A stretch of DNA of 6,575 nucleotides. It comes from Actinomycetes bacterium. Its GTDB lineage: Bacteria; Actinomycetota; Acidimicrobiia; Acidimicrobiales; RAAP-2. Under the pieces are notes generated by a model that searched no databases, was not told where the DNA came from, and saw only the letters and a list, made by a program, of their open reading frames with translations. A program made the translations under genes and the position numbers. The stretch spans positions 1 to 6,575 of the forward strand of contig JAJYYT010000116.1 in NCBI GenBank assembly GCA_021800645.1. The letters run 5' to 3'. Below, one piece after another: positions 1 to 5,605 of this stretch. The stretch's first letter is position 1; each line of letters starts with the position of its first letter.

Positions 1-371
1 TGGCGCACGCAGACCTCGAAGACCTCACCTTGGAGCGCGACCTGCAGCACGAGAAGGCGCGCCTCGAGCCCAAATGGGCGGAGCTCGTCTACGACGGCAT
101 GTGGTTCTCGCCGCTCAAGGAGGCCCTCGACGCCTTCATGACCGAGTCCCAGCGCCACGTGTCCGGGGAGGTCAGGCTGCGGTTCTCGCCGCCGGGAGCC
201 GGCGGCGTGGTCGGTCGGAGGAGCCCGGTCGCGCTCTACGACAGGGACCTCGCGACCTACGACACGGGGGACACCTTCCGCCACGAGGACGCCGAAGGGT
301 TCGTGCGCGTGTGGGGGCTCGGCGTCGCGACGTGGGCCGCGAGACAGGGCGAGGGTCGAGCGGAGCCGTGA
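1..371 (+). CDS. argG: argininosuccinate synthase, C-terminal part (5' end outside window)
   Basis: Argininosuccinate synthase joins citrulline and aspartate using ATP, the penultimate step of arginine biosynthesis in the cytoplasm. Only the last 122 codons are present; the reading frame enters at base 3 and stops with TGA at 369-371. The visible part matches the C-terminal multimerisation region of the family: LERDLQHEK (residues 10-18 of the visible part), WAELVYDGMWFSPLKEALDAF (about 25-45, quoted here only as a landmark), HVSGEVRL (52-59) and LATYDTGDTF (83-92). The ATP-binding N-terminal domain lies upstream, so the start cannot be assessed. The TTG at 30 is an internal codon, not a start. 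The stop overlaps the GTG start of argH (GTGA, 368-371), which suggests coupled translation. Identification rests on motif recognition and on the argG-argH order, which is common in actinobacteria. Confidence 0.93.
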   Translation, partial: AHADLEDLTLERDLQHEKARLEPKWAELVYDGMWFSPLKEALDAFMTESQRHVSGEVRLRFSPPGAGGVVGRRSPVALYDRDLATYDTGDTFRHEDAEGFVRVWGLGVATWAARQGEGRAEP

Positions 372-1852
372 CGCTCTGGCAGGGCCGGCTCGCCGGGGGC
401 ATGGCCGAGGAGGTCGCCGCCCTCTCGGTGAGCGTGGCGTTCGACAAGGAGCTTGCGGTCGACGACATCGCCGGCTCGAAGGCGCACGTCCTCGGGCTCG
501 CGAAGGCAGGGATCCTCTCCGAGGAGGAGACCTCGACGCTGCTCGACGCGCTGGGTCGGGTCGGGGCGGAGCTCGCGTCCGGCGCGTTCGTGTTCCGCCC
601 GACCGACGAAGACGTCCACACCGCGGTCGAGCGGCGCTGCACCGAGCTCGCCGGCGACGTGGGCGCGAAGCTCCACACCGGCAGGAGCCGCAACGACCAG
701 GTGGCGACCGACCTGCGGCTGTGGACCCGGCGCTCCTTGCTCGACGCCGCCTCGGAGGTCGTCGAGCTCCAGGAGGTGCTGCTGCGGCGCGCGAGGGAGG
801 CCGGCGACAGCTACCTGCCCGGGTACACGCACCTCCAGCGCGCACAGCCGGTCCTGCTCGCCCACCATCTGCTCGCCCACGGCTGGGCACTGGCGCGCGA
901 CGTCGACCGGCTCGTCGCGACCGTGGAGCGCCTCGACGTCTCGCCGCTCGGCGCCGGCGCGCTCGCCGGCTCGTCGCTCCCGCTCGACCCGGACTTCGCC
1001 GCCGAGCAGCTGGGCTTCTCCGCGCGCTTCGAGAATTCTCTCGACGCGGTGAGCGACCGCGACTTCGTCGCCGAGGCGCTGTTCGACGTCGCGCTGCTCG
1101 GAGTCCACCTCTCGCGCATGGGAGAGGAGATCGTGCTGTGGTCGAGCGAGGAGTGGGGGTTCTGCACGCTCGCCGACGAGTACTCGACCGGGAGCTCCAT
1201 GCTGCCCCAGAAGAAGAACCCCGACGTCGCCGAGCTCGCCCGTGCGAAGAGCGGCAGGCTGATCGGCCACCTCACCGCGGTGCTCGCGACGTTGAAGGGC
1301 CTGCCCCTCGCCTACAACCGCGACCTGCAAGAGGACAAGGAGCCCCTCTTCGACGCCGTCTTCCAGGTGCGAGCGGTGATCCGCGCGCTGAGGGGGCTCT
1401 ACGCGACGGTCGAGTGGCACCACGAGCGCATGCAGGCGGCGGCGGACGCGTCGACGTCGGCTGCAGTCGACCTCGCGGAGCTCCTCGTCGCACGAGGCAC
1501 GCCGTTCCGGCAGGCTCATGCGCTCGTCGCCGGACTGGTGCGCGAATCGGTCGCGCGCCGCGTGCCGCTCGTCGAACTGGTCCAGGCCCATCCGGACCTC
1601 GGCGAGATGGGGGCGCGGCTGCTCGAGCCGGGCGTGCCCGTGAGCCGGCGGACGACGCCGGGCGGCGCCGGCCCGGCGCCGGTCGCCCAGCAGACCGAGC
1701 GGTTCGTGCGCAGGCTCGACGTGGACCGCTCCCGCATCGCCATCCACGTCCGGACGCTCGCCGCCGCGCCGGTCCCCGACGCCGCGCCCGGGCGCGGGGC
1801 GCAGGCGCCCGATGCACCTGGGCGCCTCGGGGTCCGGACGGTGGGCAGGTGA
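368..1852 (+). CDS. argH: argininosuccinate lyase
   Basis: Argininosuccinate lyase splits argininosuccinate into arginine and fumarate, the last step of arginine synthesis. It belongs to the fumarase/aspartase superfamily and the active enzyme is a tetramer. The protein has 494 residues. It shows the N-terminal LWQGRLAGG, HTGRSRNDQ (residues 103-111), GYTHLQRAQP (152-161, with the family's catalytic His at 155) and the superfamily signature GSSMLPQKKNPD (275-286), whose Ser-Ser pair at 276-277 includes the catalytic serine on the mobile loop. The GTG at 368 is chosen because the family usually begins a few residues before LWGGRF and because it overlaps the argG stop. The protein is about 20-35 residues longer than usual. 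The extra part is an Ala/Pro/Gly-rich tail after about residue 458, with no recognised motif. The 3' end overlaps the next gene by GTGA (1849-1852). Confidence 0.96.
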   Translation: MTLWQGRLAGGMAEEVAALSVSVAFDKELAVDDIAGSKAHVLGLAKAGILSEEETSTLLDALGRVGAELASGAFVFRPTDEDVHTAVERRCTELAGDVGAKLHTGRSRNDQVATDLRLWTRRSLLDAASEVVELQEVLLRRAREAGDSYLPGYTHLQRAQPVLLAHHLLAHGWALARDVDRLVATVERLDVSPLGAGALAGSSLPLDPDFAAEQLGFSARFENSLDAVSDRDFVAEALFDVALLGVHLSRMGEEIVLWSSEEWGFCTLADEYSTGSSMLPQKKNPDVAELARAKSGRLIGHLTAVLATLKGLPLAYNRDLQEDKEPLFDAVFQVRAVIRALRGLYATVEWHHERMQAAADASTSAAVDLAELLVARGTPFRQAHALVAGLVRESVARRVPLVELVQAHPDLGEMGARLLEPGVPVSRRTTPGGAGPAPVAQQTERFVRRLDVDRSRIAIHVRTLAAAPVPDAAPGRGAQAPDAPGRLGVRTVGR

Positions 1853-2445
1853 GGGTCTGCACGGCGCGCGAGCTGCTCACCGCCGATCCCCTCGAGGTCG
1901 CTCCGGCGCTGCTGGGCAAGCTCGTGGTCCACGGCGACCGGGCGGCGCGCATCGTGGAGGTGGAGGCCTACCGGGGGGCGTCGGACCCTGCCTCCCACGC
2001 GTTCCGCGGCCGGACGGCTCGCAACGCCACGATGTTCGGCCGCGCGGGGCTCCTCTACGTGTACCGCTCCTACGGGATGCACTGGTGCGCGAACGTCGTC
2101 TGCGGGCCAGAGGGGGTCGCGGGCGCGGTGCTGCTGCGAGCGCTCGAGCCGGTGCGCGGGATCGCCGAGATGGCGTCGGCACGCGCCGCGCGCCGTCGGG
2201 ACGGCTCGCCTCCAGCCGAGCGAGACTTGTGCAGGGGGCCGGCCAACCTCACCTGCGCGCTCGGGATCGGCGAGGAGCACGATGGCGCCGACCTGTTGTC
2301 CGCATCGTCACCCGTCCGTCTCGTGGACGACGGGACGCCGCCGCCCGGCCCCGACGCGCTCGTGCGTGGACCTCGGGTCGGGATCAGCCGGGCGAGGGAC
2401 CTCGAATGGCGGTTCTGGCTGGCAGGCAGCCGCTACGTGTCGTGA
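1849..2445 (+). CDS. mpg: DNA-3-methyladenine glycosylase (AAG/MPG family)
   Basis: This enzyme excises alkylated purines such as 3-methyladenine by cleaving the N-glycosidic bond, starting base excision repair. The 198-residue protein has the usual length for a bacterial AAG-type enzyme. VEVEAYRG (36-43) carries the general-base Glu39 and base-stacking Tyr41, matching human AAG Glu125 and Tyr127. His50 matches human His136. LYVYRSYG (69-76) supplies Tyr72 and the DNA-intercalating Tyr75, matching human Tyr159 and Tyr162. LLRALEP (95-101) holds the conserved Arg97. GPANLTCALGI follows from 130, and the C-terminal WRFWLAG is typical of the family. The GTG start at 1849 overlaps the argH stop (GTGA) and places the family's N-terminal LLTADPLEVAPALLGKLVV correctly. 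It probably travels as a passenger in the arg operon; nothing links it functionally to arginine synthesis. Confidence 0.94.
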   Translation: MRVCTARELLTADPLEVAPALLGKLVVHGDRAARIVEVEAYRGASDPASHAFRGRTARNATMFGRAGLLYVYRSYGMHWCANVVCGPEGVAGAVLLRALEPVRGIAEMASARAARRRDGSPPAERDLCRGPANLTCALGIGEEHDGADLLSASSPVRLVDDGTPPPGPDALVRGPRVGISRARDLEWRFWLAGSRYVS

Positions 2446-2500
2446 GGCGCGCCAGGATGCGCTCGCGTCGCGCGGGCGCCCGGACCCGATGGCGCGCTGC

Positions 2501-3619
2501 TCATCGAAGCTCCGACAGCGGCGTGTGCTCGAGGCCGTGGGCTGCGGCCACCGGCTCGCAGGTGATCCTGCCCTCGACGACGTTCACGCCCTCGGCGAGC
2601 GCCGGGTCCAGCCGGACCGCCTTGCGCCAGCCGGCGTTGGCGAGCTCCATGACGTAGGGGAGCGTCGCGTTCACGAGCGCGTGGGTGGAGGAGTGGGGCA
2701 CGGCTCCGGGCATGTTGGCGACGCAGTAGAAGACCGAACCGTGCGCGACGAAGGTCGGCGCCGAGTGCGTCGTCGGGTGCGTGGACTCGAAGCAGCCCCC
2801 CTGGTCCACGGCGATGTCGACCAGCACCGAGCCGGGCCGCATGCGCTCGACGAGGTCGTCGGTCACGAGCTTGGGGGCCCGGGCGCCGACCACGAGCACG
2901 GCGCCGATGACGACGTCTGCGTCCAGGCAGTGCTCCTCGATCGCGTGAGCGCTCGAGGCGACCGTCTCTAGCGTGCCGCGGAAGTGGTGGTCGACCTGGC
3001 GGAGCCGTTCGAGGTTCTTGTCGAGGACGTAGACGCTGGCGTGCAGCCCGACGGCGAGCGTCGCTGCGGCCATCCCTGCGACGCCGACCCCGAGGATCAC
3101 GATCTTCGCCGCCTCGACGCCCGGAACCCCGCACACGAGGGTGCCGCGGCCACCGCCTGGGCGCATGAGGTGGTGCGACGCGACGATCGGCGCCATCCTT
3201 CCCGCTACCTCGCTCATCGGGGTGAGCAGGGGCAGGGAGCCGTCGGGCAGCCTGACGGTCTCGTAGGCGATCGCCGTGTTCCCGGCGGCGAGCAGCGCGT
3301 CGGTGCACTCGCGCGACGCGGCCAGGTGGAGGTAGGTGAAGAGGACCTGGTCGTGGCGGAGGCTCAAGCGGTGGTACTCCTCTTGGACCGGCTCTTTGAC
3401 CTTCAGCACCATGTCGGCGCCGGCCCACACCTCGTCGGGGTCCGGGACGATCTTCGCACCGGTGGCCACGTACTCGGCGTCCTGGATCGAGGAGCCTTCG
3501 CCCGCGCCCTGCTCGACGTTCACGATGTGCCCCGCGGCCGTCAGCTCCCGCACACCGGCGGGAGTGATCGCGACCCGGTACTCGTCCTGCTTCACTTCCT
3601 TGGGGACGCCGATGATCAC
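2501..3619 (-). CDS. ald: alanine dehydrogenase
   Basis: Alanine dehydrogenase interconverts L-alanine and pyruvate plus ammonium with NAD(H). It can serve alanine catabolism or ammonium assimilation. The 372-residue protein matches the usual length of about 371. Visible landmarks are GVPKEVKQDEYRVAITP (4-20), with substrate-binding Arg15, and KVKEP with Lys75. LFTYLHLAA contains the catalytic His98 (position 96 in well-studied enzymes; here a two-residue insertion precedes it). The Rossmann motif GVGVAG is at 177-182, with a ribose-binding Asp at about 200 in VLDKN. DIAVDQGGC carries the catalytic Asp272. The GTG start at 3619 is fixed by the family N-terminus and by an AAAAGGAG ribosome site 8 nt upstream. 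The frame is open far upstream through the spacer, but that stretch has no family similarity. The gene lies 113 bp downstream of patD and convergent to mpg. Regulation by the nearby Lrp/AsnC protein is plausible, since mycobacterial ald is controlled by such a regulator (AldR). Confidence 0.96.
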   Translation of the reverse strand: MIIGVPKEVKQDEYRVAITPAGVRELTAAGHIVNVEQGAGEGSSIQDAEYVATGAKIVPDPDEVWAGADMVLKVKEPVQEEYHRLSLRHDQVLFTYLHLAASRECTDALLAAGNTAIAYETVRLPDGSLPLLTPMSEVAGRMAPIVASHHLMRPGGGRGTLVCGVPGVEAAKIVILGVGVAGMAAATLAVGLHASVYVLDKNLERLRQVDHHFRGTLETVASSAHAIEEHCLDADVVIGAVLVVGARAPKLVTDDLVERMRPGSVLVDIAVDQGGCFESTHPTTHSAPTFVAHGSVFYCVANMPGAVPHSSTHALVNATLPYVMELANAGWRKAVRLDPALAEGVNVVEGRITCEPVAAAHGLEHTPLSELR

Positions 3620-3627
3620 GGTTCGTG

Positions 3628-3635
3628 CTCCTTTT
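3628..3635 (-). promoter_or_regulatory. ribosome binding site of ald
   Basis: On the minus strand AAAAGGAG ends 8 nt before the GTG at 3619. This supports that start over the many upstream in-frame codons in a frame that stays open for more than 1 kb. Confidence 0.8.
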
Positions 3636-3682
3636 GCCTGTCGTGGCTCACATGTCGTGGCTCGCGCTGCCTGTCGTGGCTC
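3635..3682 (-). repeat. short direct repeats in the ald leader
   Basis: Minus-strand core GAGCCACGACA occurs three times, at 3682-3672, 3663-3653 and 3649-3639. The outer two copies extend to an identical 15-mer, GAGCCACGACAGGCA (3682-3668 and 3649-3635). Adjacent starts are 19 and 14 nt apart. The last copy touches the ald ribosome site. The unit resembles the 14-nt tandem unit found before patD on the opposite strand (10 of 14 bases agree). Function unknown. Confidence 0.8.
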
Positions 3683-3694
3683 GCGGCGCGAGCC
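3678..3694 (-). other. perfect 8-bp dyad in the patD-ald spacer
   Basis: GGCTCGCG and CGCGAGCC flank a single central base. As a transcript the stem would close over a very small loop, so in practice it would hold about 6 or 7 pairs. There is no following U-tract, so a classical intrinsic terminator is not supported. It could attenuate readthrough from patD to ald or protect an mRNA end. Confidence 0.5.
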
Positions 3695-3732
3695 GCCTGC
3701 CGGCGGGCCTGGTGCTCGCGGCTCGAACCGCC

Positions 3733-5184
3733 TCAGGCCGAGATATTGCTCATCACGTGCTTGATCCTGGTGTAGTCCTCGAAGCCGTACATCGACAGGT
3801 CCTTGCCGTAGCCGGAATGCTTGAACCCGCCGTGGGGCATCTCGGCGACGAGGGGGATGTGGGTGTTGATCCACACGCAGCCGAAGTCCAGCCCCTTTGC
3901 CATGCGCATCGCACGGCCGTGGTCCTTGGTCCACACGCTCGACGCGAGCCCGTACTCGACGCCGTTCGCCCAGGCGAGCGCCTGCTCCTCGTCCGAGAAC
4001 TGCTGGACGGAGAGGACCGGGCCGAAGACCTCCTGCTGGACGAGCTCGTCGTCCTGGTGCAGCCCGTCGACGACGGTGGGGGCGAAGAAGTAGCCCGTCG
4101 TCCCCACCTGCTGGCCTCCGGTGACGACCTCCGCGTGGTCGGGAAGGCGATCGAGGAACCCGCGCACGCGGGCGAGCTGGTTGGAATTGTTGAGGGGGCC
4201 GTAGTTGGCCGACTCGTCGTCGGGGGCGCCGGTCCTCGTGCTCTTCGCCTGCTCTGCCAGCGCGGCGAGCAGGTCGTCGTGGATCCGGGGGCCCGCGAGG
4301 ACGCGAGTCGCCGCGGTGCAGTCCTGGCCCGCGTTGAAGTAGGCGGCTCCGGCGATGCCGGCGGCGGTCGTCTCGACGTCTGCGTCGTCGAACACGACGA
4401 CCGGCGCCTTCCCACCGAGCTCGAGGTGGACTCGCTTGAGCGTTGCGGCCGCGGAGCCTGCGACCTCCATGCCTGCGCGCACGCTGCCGGTCACCGACAC
4501 CATCGCGGGGGTGGGGTGCTCGACGAGCGCGCGGCCCGTGTCTCGGTCGCCGCAGACGACGTTCAGGACGCCCGGGGGGAGGTGCTCGGCCATGATCTCG
4601 GCCATGAGCACCGCGGAGGCGGGGGTGGTGTCCGAGGGTTTCAGGACCATCGTGTTGCCGGCGGCGAGCGCCGGCGCCCACTTCCACACCGCCATCATCA
4701 TCGGGTAGTTCCAGGGCGTCACCGCCGCGCAGACCCCGATCGGCTCCCTGCGGATCATGGAGGTGTGCCCGCCCATGTACTCGCCAGCAGACAGGCCGTG
4801 GAGCATGCGAGCCGCGCCGGCGAAGAACCGGATCTGGTCGATCATCGGCGGGACCTCCTCGGAGAGCGTCAGCGCGATCGGCTTGCCGGTGTTGCGCGAC
4901 TCCACGTGCACGAGCTCCTCTGCCCGGCGCTCGAGCGCGTCCGCGATCCGCAGGAGCGCGAGGCTCCGCTGACCGGGCGCGAGGTCCCGCCACTGCGGGA
5001 ACGCGTCGGCCGCGGCCTTGACCGCACGATCGACGTCTGCTGCGCTGGACACCGGTGCCTCGGCGTACGCGCGGCCGGTGGACGGGTCGATCACCGGTGC
5101 CATCGGCCCGTCGGCGTCCACGTGCTGGCCGTTCACGAAGTTGCGGAACCGCTCGAGCGTGCCGGTCTCCTCACGTGGGCTCAT
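3733..5184 (-). CDS. patD: gamma-aminobutyraldehyde dehydrogenase (PatD/YdcW-like aldehyde dehydrogenase)
   Basis: A cytoplasmic NAD-dependent aldehyde dehydrogenase, most likely oxidising 4-aminobutanal to GABA in putrescine breakdown. The 483-residue protein has the normal family length and all catalytic landmarks: Asn159 in TPWNYP, cofactor-contacting Lys182 in LKPSD, general base Glu255 in LELGGK, nucleophile Cys289 in GQDC, and Glu385 in EVFGPV. Substrate class is inferred from close resemblance to E. coli PatD, especially [11 protein letters not shown] near 140, and near the C-terminus WINTH, EMPHGG and SGYGKD followed by an EDYT motif. Betaine-aldehyde or other omega-amino aldehyde oxidation is the main alternative. 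The ATG at 5184 is chosen because an AAGGAGG site lies 5 nt upstream; the open frame continues upstream only because stop codons are rare in this GC-rich DNA. It is transcribed away from the Lrp/AsnC gene and towards ald, with which it may form an operon. Confidence 0.9.
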   Translation of the reverse strand: MSPREETGTLERFRNFVNGQHVDADGPMAPVIDPSTGRAYAEAPVSSAADVDRAVKAAADAFPQWRDLAPGQRSLALLRIADALERRAEELVHVESRNTGKPIALTLSEEVPPMIDQIRFFAGAARMLHGLSAGEYMGGHTSMIRREPIGVCAAVTPWNYPMMMAVWKWAPALAAGNTMVLKPSDTTPASAVLMAEIMAEHLPPGVLNVVCGDRDTGRALVEHPTPAMVSVTGSVRAGMEVAGSAAATLKRVHLELGGKAPVVVFDDADVETTAAGIAGAAYFNAGQDCTAATRVLAGPRIHDDLLAALAEQAKSTRTGAPDDESANYGPLNNSNQLARVRGFLDRLPDHAEVVTGGQQVGTTGYFFAPTVVDGLHQDDELVQQEVFGPVLSVQQFSDEEQALAWANGVEYGLASSVWTKDHGRAMRMAKGLDFGCVWINTHIPLVAEMPHGGFKHSGYGKDLSMYGFEDYTRIKHVMSNISA

Positions 5185-5189
5185 CGCTA

Positions 5190-5196
5190 CCTCCTT
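5190..5196 (-). promoter_or_regulatory. ribosome binding site of patD
   Basis: Minus-strand AAGGAGG, near the anti-16S consensus, ends 5 nt before the ATG at 5184. It decides the start within a frame that is open for about 550 bp further upstream. Confidence 0.85.
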
Positions 5197-5206
5197 GTCT
5201 CCTTGC

Positions 5207-5290
5207 GTGACCCAGCCCGTGTGACCCGGCCCGTGCGAGCCAGGCCGTACAAGCCAGGCCGTGCGAGCCAGGCCGTGCGAGCCAGGCCGT
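5207..5290. repeat. 14-nt tandem repeat array, six units, in the patD leader
   Basis: Six consecutive 14-nt units start at 5207, 5221, 5235, 5249, 5263 and 5277, with a decayed seventh after 5291. Units 3, 5 and 6 are identical (GCGAGCCAGGCCGT), unit 4 differs at two bases, and units 1 and 2 are more divergent. The period is not a multiple of 3, which argues against a coding role. The array begins 23 nt upstream of the patD start codon, so it would lie in its mRNA leader if the promoter is further upstream. Confidence 0.9.
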
Positions 5291-5305
5291 GCAGTCCGGC
5301 CAACT

Positions 5306-5327
5306 CGGCCGAGGCCCCGCTCGGCCG
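5306..5327. other. GC-rich hairpin, 8-bp stem, 6-nt loop
   Basis: CGGCCGAG (5306-5313) pairs with CTCGGCCG (5320-5327) around a six-base loop. All eight pairs are Watson-Crick. It lies about 120 nt upstream of patD and would form in the patD leader RNA. No U-tract follows on either strand. Confidence 0.6.
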
Positions 5328-5384
5328 GTCGGTCCGCCCCCTGCCGAGGCGGCAAGCGGCGCGTGCCGAGTCGACGACCCTGCC

Positions 5385-5414
5385 AGCTTAGGCAGGTCAC
5401 GGCATGCGGGGAAA
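5385..5414 (-). promoter_or_regulatory. weak candidate promoter for patD
   Basis: On the minus strand a -10-like TAAGCT (5390-5385, fitting the actinobacterial TANNNT pattern) lies 18 nt from a poor -35-like TTTCCC (5414-5409). The -10 sits in the loop of the CCTGCC/GGCAGG inverted repeat. The -35 match is weak, so this is only a suggestion. Confidence 0.2.
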
Positions 5415-5423
5415 GCGGCTTTC
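5411..5423. promoter_or_regulatory. candidate operator, 13-bp dyad
   Basis: GAAAGC-G-GCTTTC is a dyad with perfect 6-bp arms around one central base. Its A/T-containing arms stand out from the surrounding GC-rich DNA, and it overlaps the -35 region of the candidate patD promoter. The position suits a binding site for the adjacent Lrp/AsnC regulator, but there is no direct evidence. Confidence 0.35.
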
Positions 5424-5457
5424 TGTGGGTCGCACCTCCTCGATGCGCCCGAATCGC

Positions 5458-5485
5458 TTGACGAACCGCCAGAATGTGACAGAAT
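5458..5485 (+). promoter_or_regulatory. candidate promoter for the Lrp/AsnC-aminotransferase unit
   Basis: TTGACG (5458-5463, five of six matches to the -35 consensus) is followed after 16 nt by CAGAAT (5480-5485, four of six matches to TATAAT). CAGAAT also occurs 10 bp earlier (5470-5475), giving a one-turn direct repeat. The inverted pair CCGAAT (5449-5454) and ATTCGG (5484-5489) brackets the promoter. A start near 5492 would give a leader of roughly 115 nt containing the 16-nt array. Confidence 0.4.
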
Positions 5486-5522
5486 TCGGCGTGCAGCCGA
5501 TCCCCGCCACCGGCTGGCCCGC

Positions 5523-5586
5523 GCTGCGACGGTGCTCCGTTGCGACGGTGCTCCGCTGCGACGGTGCTCCGCTGCGACGGGTTCGA
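5523..5586 (+). repeat. 16-nt tandem repeat array just before the Lrp/AsnC gene
   Basis: Units GCTGCGACGGTGCTCC start at 5523 and 5555, with a copy at 5539 differing by one base (GTTGCGAC) and a partial fourth copy at 5571 that matches for about ten bases. The period is 16 nt, so it is not an in-frame coding repeat. It ends 19 nt before the chosen ATG and would lie in the leader RNA. Confidence 0.9.
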
Positions 5587-5605
5587 GGCTCGAGGGGATG
5601 GAGAG

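Larger units (their letters stand above)
5185..5605. other. 421-bp divergent control region between patD and the Lrp/AsnC gene
   Basis: No protein gene is supported here. From left to right it contains the patD ribosome site, a 14-nt tandem array (5207-5290), an 8-bp hairpin (5306-5327), a 6-bp inverted repeat CCTGCC/GGCAGG around AGCTTA (5379-5396), a 13-bp dyad (5411-5423), a candidate rightward promoter (5458-5485) and a 16-nt tandem array (5523-5586). Open frames across it are composed of repeats and have no ribosome sites, so they are treated as noncoding. It must hold the promoters for both divergent units. Confidence 0.8.

Noticed and set aside
257..1747. Long open frame of 496 codons antisense to argG/argH.
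   Set aside because: It is opposite a well-supported enzyme, its product is Arg/Glu/Gly-rich with no recognisable motif, and stop codons are rare in all frames at this GC content.
721..1848. Upstream in-frame extension of mpg across argH.
   Set aside because: It is an alternate frame of argH; the glycosylase family N-terminus begins at the GTG at 1849.
2446..2500. Bidirectional terminator in the convergent mpg-ald gap.
   Set aside because: It contains GC palindromes (GGCGCGCC at 2446-2453, CGGGCGCCCG at 2473-2482) but no stem with a clear loop and no T-tract on either strand, so termination there is only assumed.
3620..4993. Upstream extension of ald in the same frame, suggesting a larger fusion protein.
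   Set aside because: The extra sequence is out of frame with patD and has no family similarity; a good ribosome site precedes the GTG at 3619, where the family N-terminus begins.
3625..5391. Long plus-strand open frame opposite patD.
   Set aside because: It lies antisense to a gene with complete catalytic motifs, has no ribosome site or family resemblance, and is explained by GC-rich codon bias.
5207..5586. Repeat arrays considered as a CRISPR array.
   Set aside because: Units of 14 and 16 nt are directly tandem with no unique spacers, and no cas genes are present.
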